A stretch of 64,000 bases of DNA, from the NCBI RefSeq assembly GCF_007741535.1, contig NZ_CP036525.1:4898001-4962000 (forward strand). Direction: 5' to 3'. This DNA is from Rubripirellula lacrimiformis. GTDB lineage: Bacteria; Planctomycetota; Planctomycetia; Pirellulales; Pirellulaceae. Both the position numbers and the translations under genes were made by a program. Positions 19,337-28,431 of this stretch are shown here, in pieces. Positions within the stretch are counted from its first letter, which is position 1. The number at the start of each line of letters is the position of its first letter. Below the pieces are notes generated by a model, which saw only the letters and a program-made list of their open reading frames with translations, was not told the origin of the DNA and searched no databases.

Positions 19337-20278
19337 CTACAGGCCTAGGTCACCGAACAGGGGAGTGCTTAGGTAACGTTCGCCGAGGCTGCACATGATC
19401 GTGACGATTCGCTTGCCCTTCATTTCAGGACGGGCGGCGACTTGAGCGGCAGCCCACATATTGGCTCCGCTGCTGATGCCGGCCACGATGCCTTCCATCT
19501 TGGCCAGCTTTCGGCCCCATTCGAATGCATCTTCGTCTTCGACCAAGACCACGTCATCGATGATGGAAGTATCCAAGTTCTTGGGAACGAACCCGGCACC
19601 GATGCCTTGGATGCGGTGTTTGCCTGGACTTCCGCCGCTGATCACGGACGAATGAGTCGGTTCGACCGCGAACGCTTTGAAGTTCGGGTTTTGCTTTTTC
19701 AGATACCGTGCGATCCCGGTCAACGTACCGCCGGTGCCCACGCCGGCGACGACCGCATCGATGTCATGCCCGCTGTCTTCCCAAATTTCGGGACCAGTGG
19801 TGGCCTCGTGAACCGCGGGGTTGGCGGGGTTTTCGAACTGCTGAGGCATGAACGCGTTTTCGGTGGTTGCCACCAACTCGGATGCGCGGCTGATCGCCCC
19901 GTTCATTCCGTCACCGGCAGGTGTCAGCACCAAGTTGGCGCCCATCGCCCGCAGCAAAGCCCGTCGTTCGACCGACATCGATTCGGGCATTGTCAGCGTC
20001 AACTTGTATCCTTTGGCGGCGCAAACGAACGCCAACGCGATGCCAGTATTGCCGCTGGTTGGTTCGACGATGTGCGTCCCTTGGACGATCTTCCCGTCTC
20101 GTTCACCGGCTTCGATCATGGCCGCACCAATTCGATCTTTGACGCTGTTCAGCGGCTGAAAGAACTCGCACTTTGCAAAAATCGTCGCTCCGCCTTCGGG
20201 AGCCAGTCGGTTGATTTGGATCATCGGGGTATCGCCGACGGCCAAAGTCACATCGGCGTACGTTCGTCCTCTTGGCAT
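19337..20278 (-). CDS. cysK: Cysteine synthase A (O-acetylserine sulfhydrylase)
   Basis: This PLP enzyme of 313 residues makes cysteine from O-acetylserine and sulfide. The PLP lysine is Lys47 in PLNSVKDR, the phosphate/substrate loop is TSGNTG at 74-79, and the glycine-rich GVGTGGTLTG loop and the C-terminal ISSGAN motif are intact. Of the two adjacent ATGs, that at 20278 is taken because GGAGAG lies a better distance upstream. It pairs metabolically with cysE at 9.4-10.4 kb but is not in the same operon; the dab cluster lies between them. Confidence 0.95.
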   Translation of the reverse strand: MPRGRTYADVTLAVGDTPMIQINRLAPEGGATIFAKCEFFQPLNSVKDRIGAAMIEAGERDGKIVQGTHIVEPTSGNTGIALAFVCAAKGYKLTLTMPESMSVERRALLRAMGANLVLTPAGDGMNGAISRASELVATTENAFMPQQFENPANPAVHEATTGPEIWEDSGHDIDAVVAGVGTGGTLTGIARYLKKQNPNFKAFAVEPTHSSVISGGSPGKHRIQGIGAGFVPKNLDTSIIDDVVLVEDEDAFEWGRKLAKMEGIVAGISSGANMWAAAQVAARPEMKGKRIVTIMCSLGERYLSTPLFGDLGL

Positions 20279-20453
20279 CATTTCTCTCCGAAAAAACGCG
20301 TTATGTTGAACAGGTGCCCGCGGATCCGACCGCGGCATCGAACGTCCCAAAATCGAACCAGGACGCAGATCAATTCAGCCACTTGGGTGGCATCTCGGAA
20401 TGCGATGTCGCAAAACCGAGACAAAATCCCCCAAGGGCAAATGTACATTTCGG

Positions 20454-20474
20454 GCTAGCGAAAGCTTCGCCAGC
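20454..20474 (-). terminator. Possible hairpin downstream of korB
   Basis: Nine-base arms gctagcgaa/ttcgccagc with one mismatch and a 3-nt loop, 24 bp past the korB stop. There is no T-run, so terminator function is uncertain. Confidence 0.35.
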
Positions 20475-20497
20475 GCTGTCTCCATCGGGGCATCCGA

Positions 20498-21508
20498 CTA
20501 TTGGACGGTCCAGGTGTCACCCGAGGCGAACAGAGCTTCCAAATCGCCTTCGCCCTTTGTGCTGCGAGCCAGATCGACTTGAGCGTTGATTTGGTCGTCG
20601 TAGGTTTCGACGTTCTCTACCGCTCGAAACACACCGATCGGTTCGGGCATTTCGGGATAGCTCATGCGAGCCAGCATCATGTGAATCGATGGGTTGGGCG
20701 ACTTTTCGTCGTGAATCAACAAATCGTCAGCTGGCACATCCGCGGTGTTGACGATTTCCAAGTGGTTGCCAACCAAACGAATTCCCTTGGTGCCCTTGGC
20801 AAAGATCAATGGCTTGCCGTGTTCAAGTTCGACGACGTTGTCATCGCGTTGTTTCTTCTCTTGGGCGTAGGCCATCGCACCGTCGTTGAACACGTTGCAG
20901 TTCTGATAGACCTCGACCAGCGAAGTTCCCTTGTGGGCGGCGGCGCGAGCCAGGGTCTGTCCCAGGTGTTTGACGTGGGCGTCGATGCTGCGGGCGACGA
21001 AGGTGGCTTCCGCGGCAAGCGCTAGCGACAGCGGGCTTAGCGGGTGATCGATCGATCCCATCGGTGTGCTTTTGGTGATCTGACCTTCGCGTGACGTTGG
21101 GCTGTATTGGCCCTTGGTCAAACCGTAGATCCGGTTATTGAACAGCACAACGTTCACATCGATGTTGCGTCGCAGCATGTGGATGAAGTGGTTTCCACCG
21201 ATCGAAAGAGCGTCGCCGTCGCCGGTGATCACCCACACCATCAGGTCGGGGCGAGTCGACTTCAGTCCGGTCGCAAACGCGGGTGCACGACCGTGAATCG
21301 AGTGCATGCCGTACGTGTTCATGTAGTACGGGAATCGGCTACTGCAACCGATACCGCTGATGAAGACGATCTTTTCACGTGGCACGCCCAATTCGGGCAA
21401 CACCTTTTTCATTTGCGCCAGGATCGAATAGTCCCCACAACCGGGGCACCAACGAACGTCTTGATCCGAAGCAAAATCGGCAGCTTTAAGAACAGGCAAA
21501 GAGGACAT
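20498..21508 (-). CDS. korB: 2-oxoacid:ferredoxin oxidoreductase, beta subunit (KorB type)
   Basis: This TPP-binding subunit has 336 residues. CPGCG (21-25) begins the family core, ISGIGCSSRFPYYM follows, and VITGDGDALSIGGNHFIH with FNNRIYGLTKGQYSPTS is the TPP/Mg site of the 2-oxoglutarate type. With KorA it converts 2-oxoglutarate and CoA to succinyl-CoA, CO2 and reduced ferredoxin, a step of the TCA cycle that can also run in reverse. It lies 60 bp downstream of korA and is probably in the same operon. No ferredoxin-like delta gene is adjacent. Confidence 0.93.
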   Translation of the reverse strand: MSSLPVLKAADFASDQDVRWCPGCGDYSILAQMKKVLPELGVPREKIVFISGIGCSSRFPYYMNTYGMHSIHGRAPAFATGLKSTRPDLMVWVITGDGDALSIGGNHFIHMLRRNIDVNVVLFNNRIYGLTKGQYSPTSREGQITKSTPMGSIDHPLSPLSLALAAEATFVARSIDAHVKHLGQTLARAAAHKGTSLVEVYQNCNVFNDGAMAYAQEKKQRDDNVVELEHGKPLIFAKGTKGIRLVGNHLEIVNTADVPADDLLIHDEKSPNPSIHMMLARMSYPEMPEPIGVFRAVENVETYDDQINAQVDLARSTKGEGDLEALFASGDTWTVQ

Positions 21509-21568
21509 GGGAAAGGTTCTAATGGTTGGATGGAGTGTTGGATGGGGCGGGGACGAAGGCGGGCGGCA

Positions 21569-23476
21569 CTAGGACGCCGACCGCGCTACTCCGCCGGCCG
21601 ATGGCGTTTGGTTCTTGGCGGACTCTGCAATCTCGGTGATCTGTTCCACCAATTCGGTAACGGTGAACGGTTTGCCTTGGACTTTGTTGATGCCCAAACA
21701 GTCCACCAGATGTTCCGCTCGCAACAACATCCGCAACTGGCCCTTGTTCAACTCTGGGACCACCACCTTCTTGAACGAACCCAACAGTTCGCCAATGTTT
21801 GATGGCATTGGATTCAGATAACGAAGGTGAGCGTGACTGACCTTGTGCCCAGCCTTTTGGATCCGGTCGACGGCGGTGTGGCAGGACCCATAGGTGCCGC
21901 CCCACGAAACCACCAGCACATCGCCACTGGTTTCACCAAACACGTCCTGGGGCGGAATCCGGTTGGCGATCTGTGCAACCTTCGCCTCTCGCGTGTCCGT
22001 CATGTGTTGGTGGTTGGCTGGGTCATAGCTAACGTTACCGGTGATGTCCTCTTTTTCCAAACCACCGACGCGGTGCATCAAACCAGGCGTGCCTGGGCGA
22101 GCCCAAGGTCGAGCCAAGTTTTCGTCACGCATGTAAGGCTTGTATGCCTCGGATCCATCACTGCCCTCGGGGTGCGATACACGGATCTTTGGCAGTTCGC
22201 TAAGAGCAGGAATACGCCACGGTTCGCTACCGTTGGCGATGTAACCGTCCGACAAAATGATCACCGGGCACATGCACTCGGTCGCAATCCGCCAAGCTTC
22301 GATCGCGATATCGAAACAGTCGCCAGGCGACCGTGGTGCCAGCACCGGCAGCGGCGATTCACCGTTACGGCCGAACATGGCCTGCATCAAATCGCTTTGC
22401 TCTGTCTTGGTTGGTAACCCCGTGCTGGGGCCACCGCGTTGGACATCGATGATGATCATCGGCAGTTCCAAGATCATCCCCAACCCCATCGCTTCGCCTT
22501 TCAGCGCGATGCCCGGGCCACTGCTGGCGGTCACTCCCATCGTGCCGCCAAAGGCCGCTCCGATGGTCGAGCAAATCGCCGCGATCTCGTCTTCGGCCTG
22601 GAAAGTACGAACGCCAAAGTTCTTGAACTTGGTCAGTTCGTGCAGAATGTCGCTGGCCGGCGTGATGGGATACGTTCCGTAGAACATTTCCTTTCCGCTC
22701 AGTTTCGAAGCAGCGACCAAACCCATTGCAATCGCTTGGTTGCCCATGATGTTGCGATAGGTGCCGGGAACCAATTCGGCTGCGTTGACCTGGTAGCTTT
22801 CACCAAATGCTTCGGTGGTTTCTCCGTAAGCCCAACCTGCACGCAGGGCCGCAACGTTGGCGGCGGCGACGTCCGGCTTTTTGCCAAACTTGGCTTCGAT
22901 GAACCGCAGGGTTGGATCCAGCGAGCGACCGAACAACCAGTACACCAAACCCATGGCGAAGAAGTTTTTGCAGCGATCGGCAAGCTTGGTGCCCAGCCCG
23001 AACTCGGATACCGCATCGCGAGTCAGTTTGGTCATCGCGACCTTGACCACGCGGTAGGTTTCTTCGATCACGCTGGCGTCTAGCGGATTCGATTCGACCT
23101 TCGCCAGTTTGAACTCTTTCTCGTTGAACCCATCTTCGTTGGCGATCAGGATGCCGCCTTTTCGCAGATCACTCAAATTGGTGACCATTGCGGCTGGGTT
23201 CATCACGACCAACGCATCGAGCACGTCGCCCGGCGTGAAGATTTCTTCGCTGGCAAACTGCACCTGGAAACCCGACACGCCGGCTCGCGTGCCACGCGGG
23301 GCACGGATTTCAGCGGGGAAATCCGGGAACGTCGCAACGTCATTCCCAGCCAGCGCGCTGGTATTGGTCAACTGGGTGCCCAGCAATTGCATGCCGTCGC
23401 CCGAGTCACCGGCTAGACGCACGGTGATGCCAGAAACAGATTGAACGTTCTTGTTGGTCGTGGGGGAAGCCGTCAT
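21569..23476 (-). CDS. korA: 2-oxoacid:ferredoxin oxidoreductase, fused gamma-alpha subunit (KorA type)
   Basis: This 635-residue fusion has an N-terminal gamma domain (VRLAGDSGDGMQLLGTQLTN ... FPDFPAEIRAPRGT) at about 15-190. The alpha (pyrimidine-binding) domain follows (GNQAIAMGLVAASKL, YPITPASDILHEL, FQAEDEIAAICSTIGAAFGG, TASSGPGIALKGEAMGL). A C-terminal transketolase-like segment ends the chain (VVSWGGTYGSCHTAVDRIQKAG, LNPMP). This arrangement is the usual two-gene KorAB. ATG 23476 begins the family-like MTASPTT region; a longer frame to 23512 has no support. Expression with korB is expected. Confidence 0.94.
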   Translation of the reverse strand: MTASPTTNKNVQSVSGITVRLAGDSGDGMQLLGTQLTNTSALAGNDVATFPDFPAEIRAPRGTRAGVSGFQVQFASEEIFTPGDVLDALVVMNPAAMVTNLSDLRKGGILIANEDGFNEKEFKLAKVESNPLDASVIEETYRVVKVAMTKLTRDAVSEFGLGTKLADRCKNFFAMGLVYWLFGRSLDPTLRFIEAKFGKKPDVAAANVAALRAGWAYGETTEAFGESYQVNAAELVPGTYRNIMGNQAIAMGLVAASKLSGKEMFYGTYPITPASDILHELTKFKNFGVRTFQAEDEIAAICSTIGAAFGGTMGVTASSGPGIALKGEAMGLGMILELPMIIIDVQRGGPSTGLPTKTEQSDLMQAMFGRNGESPLPVLAPRSPGDCFDIAIEAWRIATECMCPVIILSDGYIANGSEPWRIPALSELPKIRVSHPEGSDGSEAYKPYMRDENLARPWARPGTPGLMHRVGGLEKEDITGNVSYDPANHQHMTDTREAKVAQIANRIPPQDVFGETSGDVLVVSWGGTYGSCHTAVDRIQKAGHKVSHAHLRYLNPMPSNIGELLGSFKKVVVPELNKGQLRMLLRAEHLVDCLGINKVQGKPFTVTELVEQITEIAESAKNQTPSAGGVARSAS

Positions 23477-23928
23477 GGAGTGCTCGTCATGCCACCGCTG
23501 CCGCGCCGTCAATGAGGTCGGTATCGATGGCCGGTTAAGGCGTAAGTGAGAGGGACTTTAGGGGTTGTATCGATCGTTCCGGATCAGAAACTTACCGAAA
23601 TTCTATAATTCGCGGGCGTTTTGGTAACGCCCTTGCCCGAGATTCTTGGATCAGAACGCTCGTTTTCAGCAAAAAACATGCTCTTCCGCTTCCTCGGCGA
23701 CTCGAAATTGGCCGCCACAGCGTCTTTCCCGGCATCAAAAACGGGTGCCGGCTACTTTGTCGCACAATCGGTGATTTCAATCGCAAGCGTTTGACTGCGA
23801 CACAGATCTAAACGCATCAAAACCCGGATATTGCCGCGGTCACAGCTGACCGGACGCCCTCCTTGCCGGGGATTCCAAAACGGATGGCACCGAATGCCCC
23901 CCTCTGTTGGTCACCCAGGATCTGCAGA
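23477..23928. other. Region upstream of korA
   Basis: This 452-bp gap is presumably the korAB promoter region. It contains a 7-bp-stem hairpin at 23614-23632 followed on the minus strand by an AT-rich gaattatagaattt. No gene was recognised; the only sizeable open frame is of low-quality sequence. Confidence 0.45.
23614..23632 (-). promoter_or_regulatory. Hairpin with AT-rich flank upstream of korA
   Basis: Perfect arms gggcgtt/aacgccc with a 5-nt loop lie 138 bp before the korA start. The minus-strand sequence just after it contains tatagaat, which could be a -10 element. No matching -35 at a normal distance was seen. Confidence 0.3.
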
Positions 23929-24594
23929 CTAGACCAGCACGGCTTCGCCCCACAGGCTGGGATCCTCCAGCACGGGGTACTCTGGCCCTAGGGAAAGGGT
24001 CTGCCAACCGAGTTCACGATCGACGACGGCATAATACAGGCTGATCCGCGGCTGATCGGCTGGATCAAATCCCGTCAACGCATCCGCCGGGATGAACCCC
24101 GACATCTCGTATCCATCATGACGCGGCATGCCAACAATCTTCAGTTGATTGGGGCCAATGCTCTTGGGATGCATCCGCGCACGGTTGATGGGGATCATCG
24201 CAGCCGTCGGACGCTCTCGTTTGGGTCCGCCACCGGCCGGCATGAACAGAAACCGGTGACAGTACTGGGTCGCACGGTGAATCAGCGGGCTACATCGTGT
24301 GTCGATCCACAGATGAAATCCGTCGCTGTCTTCCAACCTCGAATCGCGACACCACGGCAATTGGCGTTTTCCATTGACGTTGATGTGCAAACCGATGCCT
24401 TCTTTGCACCACGCCATCCGGACATCCGCGAAAACGGGCCGGTCCCCCAACGCACCTAGAGACGGCAATTTGCACTTCTCGGGTAGCTTCAGCCCCTTGG
24501 TGGACCATTTGCAAGGGTCTTTGCAAAGCGTCACTTCGAACCGAAACAGAAAGGTCGGGTCGATCAGCGATTCGGGTTTCGGATCGTCCTGCAA
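23929..24594 (-). CDS. CBM9/DOMON-like domain protein
   Basis: This 221-residue beta-rich protein lacks a signal peptide. Stretches such as VFADVRMAWCKEGIGLHINVNGK, DGFHLWIDTR, MSGFIPADALTGFDP and ISLYYAVVDRELG follow the strand pattern of family 9 carbohydrate-binding/DOMON-like modules. The start is read as TTG at 24594 because GGAGGG lies four bases upstream and no ATG fits. Five cysteines are present. Its role is unknown; it might bind a glycan or a cofactor, but a cytoplasmic location would be odd for a CBM. It is divergent from the protease gene. Confidence 0.55.
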   Translation of the reverse strand: MQDDPKPESLIDPTFLFRFEVTLCKDPCKWSTKGLKLPEKCKLPSLGALGDRPVFADVRMAWCKEGIGLHINVNGKRQLPWCRDSRLEDSDGFHLWIDTRCSPLIHRATQYCHRFLFMPAGGGPKRERPTAAMIPINRARMHPKSIGPNQLKIVGMPRHDGYEMSGFIPADALTGFDPADQPRISLYYAVVDRELGWQTLSLGPEYPVLEDPSLWGEAVLV

Positions 24595-25045
24595 AGTGCC
24601 CTCCGTGAGCGTGGGGTTTGATCAGCCAGTGGGTTCAGCGGCGTCGACTTCAGACTATCGCAAAATCCCCAAAACGAACACCCATCCGCCCAAGCGGACG
24701 CACGCCGGATGGACATTCGACCCCAAGGCCATTCGCGCCCAAGGCCACTCGATCGCAAACCCATTCGAATCACGGGTGCAGGATCTTTCGTGAACAATAC
24801 GCTCGCAGGTGGCACCTGCAAAATGGCGAACCGATGCGAGTTCCGATTGACCGCATTTGTGCGTTTTCTGCTTGCCGACCTTTCCGCCCAACCCGTTCAA
24901 CGCCCCCCAAGGGGAACTTTCGGACGGTCTGCGGGCGTCCTAATCACGAGAATCCAGCTTCCGTGGCCACGTTGGCTGTTAAGTTGGTTGGACACGAACC
25001 GGATGCGTGCCCCCCACCCTTTGCCCTCTGCGACCGAACTTTTCC
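24595..25045. other. Divergent intergenic region
   Basis: The 451-bp gap between the CBM9-like and protease genes contains a short duplicated stretch cccaaggccattcg / cccaaggccactcg at about 24722-24751. No gene or clear promoter was seen. Confidence 0.45.
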
Positions 25046-26182
25046 ATGATCGACCTTTCATCCCCATCACTGCGAAACGGCTTGCTTTTGGCTTGGATGA
25101 CCAGTTTGGCGTTGTCTTTGGCGGCCCCGGAAACCCAAGTTTCAGCGACCGCGCAAGACGCCGCTGCCCCGAGCAAACCGGCATCGAAGTATCCCGATTC
25201 GGTCGTCGAGAAGGCCGACACGATCCTGGACTCGGTCGATTTGCGGCGGGCCGGGCGAGTGATCCAGTCGACCGCGACGGCAGACTTGTCACGGGCCATC
25301 AGCGGTCTATCGCGAAGTCGCCGTGAACTGCGGTTGGTGTATCAGGACTGGAAAGCGACCGACGACCATATCACAGCGATCACAGACGAACTGAAACGCC
25401 TGAACGGTCAGTACGGCGAACTGAACCTGCAACTCGCTCGCGTCGCCGGACGCGATCGAAGCTCCGAAAACAAATTGATTGGTTTGATCAACGCTGGCGT
25501 GGCCCGTTCGTCTCAATTGGACGACGAAAAGACCGCTCAAAAAAATCTGCTCGCTGAAAAACGTGCCGCCCTGAACCGGGCCGAAGCCGAATACGCCGAA
25601 ACCGTCCTAGCAATCCGATCGGACTACAAAAAGCTGAAATCGGAGCTGGACGAAAAACTGCTTCAGCGACCGGTCCAGATCGCGTTGCAAGTGATGAACG
25701 CTAATTTCGAAACCCCCGAAGGGCTGACCGCGGACAAGATCCTGTCGTCGCTGGACAAGCGACTGCAACGCATCGAACAAGAAGTGTTCAGCGAAACGAT
25801 CGCCTTGGACGTTGTTCAAAATTCGATGTTTGTGGACGTTGTCGTGGGCCGCAAAGCGACCCGCATGGTGGTGGACAGCGGCGCGTCGATCATCAGTTTG
25901 CCGGCAAAAACCGCGGCTGATTTGGGAATCGTGGTGCCCAGCGACGCTCGCAAGATGCGAATGATCTTGGCGGACGGTCGCGAAATCGCTGCCCGCGGTG
26001 TGATTCTCGATCGCGTCCGTGTGGGCGAATTCGAAGCCGAAAATGTCGAGGCGGCCGTCCTGGATGCCTCCGCCACCGACGCCGAACCGTTGCTAGGGAT
26101 GAGCTATCTGGGCAAATTTAAATTCGAAATCGACATGGCCGAAAAGAGCCTGAAAATGCTGCGGGTCAAAGCCGAGGACTGA
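25046..26182 (+). CDS. Exported coiled-coil retropepsin-like aspartic protease
   Basis: This 378-residue protein begins with a hydrophobic export signal (LLLAWMTSLALSLAA). It continues with a long charged coiled coil at about 80-250 and ends in a single-domain aspartyl protease of the retropepsin-like clan (MVVDSGASIISLP, catalytic Asp277; ILADGREIAARGVILDRVRVG; LLGMSYLGKFKFEID). Such proteins act as dimers, and the coiled coil may drive dimer formation. The substrate is unknown. The ATG at 25046 gives the signal peptide. The stop codon abuts the stop of the convergent activator gene with no spacer. Confidence 0.85.
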   Translation: MIDLSSPSLRNGLLLAWMTSLALSLAAPETQVSATAQDAAAPSKPASKYPDSVVEKADTILDSVDLRRAGRVIQSTATADLSRAISGLSRSRRELRLVYQDWKATDDHITAITDELKRLNGQYGELNLQLARVAGRDRSSENKLIGLINAGVARSSQLDDEKTAQKNLLAEKRAALNRAEAEYAETVLAIRSDYKKLKSELDEKLLQRPVQIALQVMNANFETPEGLTADKILSSLDKRLQRIEQEVFSETIALDVVQNSMFVDVVVGRKATRMVVDSGASIISLPAKTAADLGIVVPSDARKMRMILADGREIAARGVILDRVRVGEFEAENVEAAVLDASATDAEPLLGMSYLGKFKFEIDMAEKSLKMLRVKAED

Positions 26183-28240
26183 TCATCCATTCTCGCGAAC
26201 GTATTTTTTCAGCTTGCGATCCAACGTACTTCGTTCGATGCCCAAAATCTGAGCCGCGCGACTTTTATTGCCATCGGTGTGCCGAAGAATCCGTTCGATG
26301 TGGCCCCGTTCCAGTTCCGCAAGCGTAGACAAGGGCGCGGTGGATTCGTCTTGGGGTACCGATTGGTCCGTCGCCGGCGACAGCGCCAGATCCGATTCAT
26401 CGATGATGGTTTTACGATTGAGCACAACGGCTCGCTCGATCACGTTTTTCAGTTCGCGAATATTGCCTGGCCACGAATAAGCGGCCAGCCGTTTCTTGGC
26501 ACCGCTACTGATGCTTTCGATCTTGCGGCCCATTTCCAGGTTCAACCGATGCAAAAAGTGTTCGGCCAACAAAAGAACGTCGCTGCCACGATCACGCAGC
26601 GGTGGCACAATGATCTCGACGACGTTCAAACGGTAATACAGGTCCTGTCGGAACAGCCCCTTCGACACCATCGACTGCAGATCGCGGTTGGTCGCCGCCA
26701 CGACCCGCACATCGACGCGAATCGATTGATGACCACCGACCCGTTCGAACGGGTGGCCTTCAAGAACTCGCAAGAACTTGGCTTGGACCTCGGGGCTCAT
26801 CTCCCCAATCTCGTCAAGCATCAAGGTACCACCGTCGGCGACTTCGAACTTTCCTCGTTTTTGGTCCGTGGCCCCGGTAAAGGCCCCCTTTTCGTGGCCA
26901 AACAGCTCACTTTCCAGTAGTGACGGTGACAGCGCGGCACAGTTCAGGCACACCAGCGGTCCGTCGCGGCGGTTGCTGGCGTGATGCAACGCAGATGCCA
27001 CCAATTCCTTGCCTACGCCCGACTCACCGCGGACCAACACCGTGGTGCCGGTGGGGGCGGCCAACCCGATCTGTTCAATGACCGCGGCGATCGGTTCGCT
27101 ACGTCCGACGATCTGGACCTTGCTGCCCAATTGAGACTGCAACTGCTGGACCTTCCGCCTGCTCCGGTGCAAGGCCCTGTCCATTTCCAATCGTTCCACT
27201 TGACTGGCCAACGCTTCGGCCAAAATTTCGCTCGCCGCGACAGTGAACTCCAAGTCAGACGACGACAACGGTCTGCCGCCGGCGGCCGTTGTCAGGTGCA
27301 GCATGCCATGCAGCGACCCGTCGTGACGTCGGATCGGAGCCAGAATCAAACTCTCGATATCGATCTCGCCGCGACTATTTTCGGTGGCAAGTTGGCCGTC
27401 GCCCAAGACGTTGCGAGCCAGGGTAGCCTGTCCGTCGACGGACGCCACCGATTGCATCAACTGTTCAGGCGGACGGCGATAGCTACGCGGGCCGGTTTGC
27501 CGGGTCGCCACCAACGGCAGTTCGCCACCAGACGACGGCGGCTTAGTCGCTAAATAGACACCGGCGGTGTCGATTTCGACGTTGGCCGCGATCGTATCCA
27601 AGACTTGCTCGATCGTCGCGTCGGTTTCGTTTTCTCGCGCCAGCGTGAACGCCAACTGCAGCAGCGGCAGGCTGCGGCTGGACTGCGGCCCCGGTTCGGA
27701 AAACGGATTTTCGGCGGGATCAGCGTGCAAGTACGCGCTCTCGCGGCGGCGATCGGTGATCGAAGCGGGATCCAATTCCGTGGTCAGCTGGTCGTCCGTG
27801 GCGTGTGCGGGTCCGGAAACCGGTGCCAGTCCGCCACCGGCACCATCAATCCGATCGGTGAACGTGATCGCGAAGCCAGCCACCGAAATCTCGTCATTCC
27901 GTGCCAAGCGAACGGCACCTTCGATCCGTTTTCCATTGACAAAGGTCCCATTTCGGCTGCCCATGTCTTCCACATACCACCCGCCGACAGAAGTTTCGCC
28001 GGATTCTGATCCCCAACGAATACGGGCGTGTTGGCGGCTGGCCTGGTCGCTTTTCAGCACGATTTGGTTCTTGGACGACCGTCCGATGATCGCCTCGGCA
28101 GGCGTAGAAAGTCGAAAAACGTCGCTCCAGCGGCCTGCACTGCGCAGCACCAGGTAGGCCCCCCCACGGTCCGGTTGGACCGATCGACCGGGTTTCGATG
28201 GCTGGTTGGGTTTCAACGGTTGGGGTGTAGGTGTGTTCAC
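26183..28240 (-). CDS. FHA-GAF sigma54-dependent transcription activator
   Basis: This 685-residue regulator has four parts. The N-terminal FHA domain ([24 protein letters not shown]; about 30-130) binds phosphothreonine. The GAF-like domain spans about 200-360. The AAA+ domain carries Walker A GESGVGKE near 400, the sigma54-contacting GAFTGA loop and DEIGEMS. The C-terminal Fis-type HTH is [17 protein letters not shown]. It probably links a Ser/Thr kinase signal to sigma54 promoters. There is no response-regulator receiver domain. The stop is adjacent to that of the convergent protease (TGATCA). Confidence 0.93.
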   Translation of the reverse strand: MNTPTPQPLKPNQPSKPGRSVQPDRGGAYLVLRSAGRWSDVFRLSTPAEAIIGRSSKNQIVLKSDQASRQHARIRWGSESGETSVGGWYVEDMGSRNGTFVNGKRIEGAVRLARNDEISVAGFAITFTDRIDGAGGGLAPVSGPAHATDDQLTTELDPASITDRRRESAYLHADPAENPFSEPGPQSSRSLPLLQLAFTLARENETDATIEQVLDTIAANVEIDTAGVYLATKPPSSGGELPLVATRQTGPRSYRRPPEQLMQSVASVDGQATLARNVLGDGQLATENSRGEIDIESLILAPIRRHDGSLHGMLHLTTAAGGRPLSSSDLEFTVAASEILAEALASQVERLEMDRALHRSRRKVQQLQSQLGSKVQIVGRSEPIAAVIEQIGLAAPTGTTVLVRGESGVGKELVASALHHASNRRDGPLVCLNCAALSPSLLESELFGHEKGAFTGATDQKRGKFEVADGGTLMLDEIGEMSPEVQAKFLRVLEGHPFERVGGHQSIRVDVRVVAATNRDLQSMVSKGLFRQDLYYRLNVVEIIVPPLRDRGSDVLLLAEHFLHRLNLEMGRKIESISSGAKKRLAAYSWPGNIRELKNVIERAVVLNRKTIIDESDLALSPATDQSVPQDESTAPLSTLAELERGHIERILRHTDGNKSRAAQILGIERSTLDRKLKKYVRENG

Positions 28241-28431
28241 GATCGCCGATCGAACCGGAAAAGCTTCTGTTGCTGGAAGTTTCTACGCCAACTATCCTAG
28301 CGACTGACTGGAATTTGCTCGAAATCTGCGAGCCGATCAGTCAGACTAAAAGCATACCTCGTCGACTCTAGTACGCGGGACGTCCTTCCGGACGCCATCC
28401 CGAAGTGCGATTCACCCGGAGATCCACTGCG

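Noticed and set aside
23592-23786. 64-codon minus-strand frame upstream of korA
   Set aside because: Arg/Ser-rich random-looking sequence without ribosome binding site.
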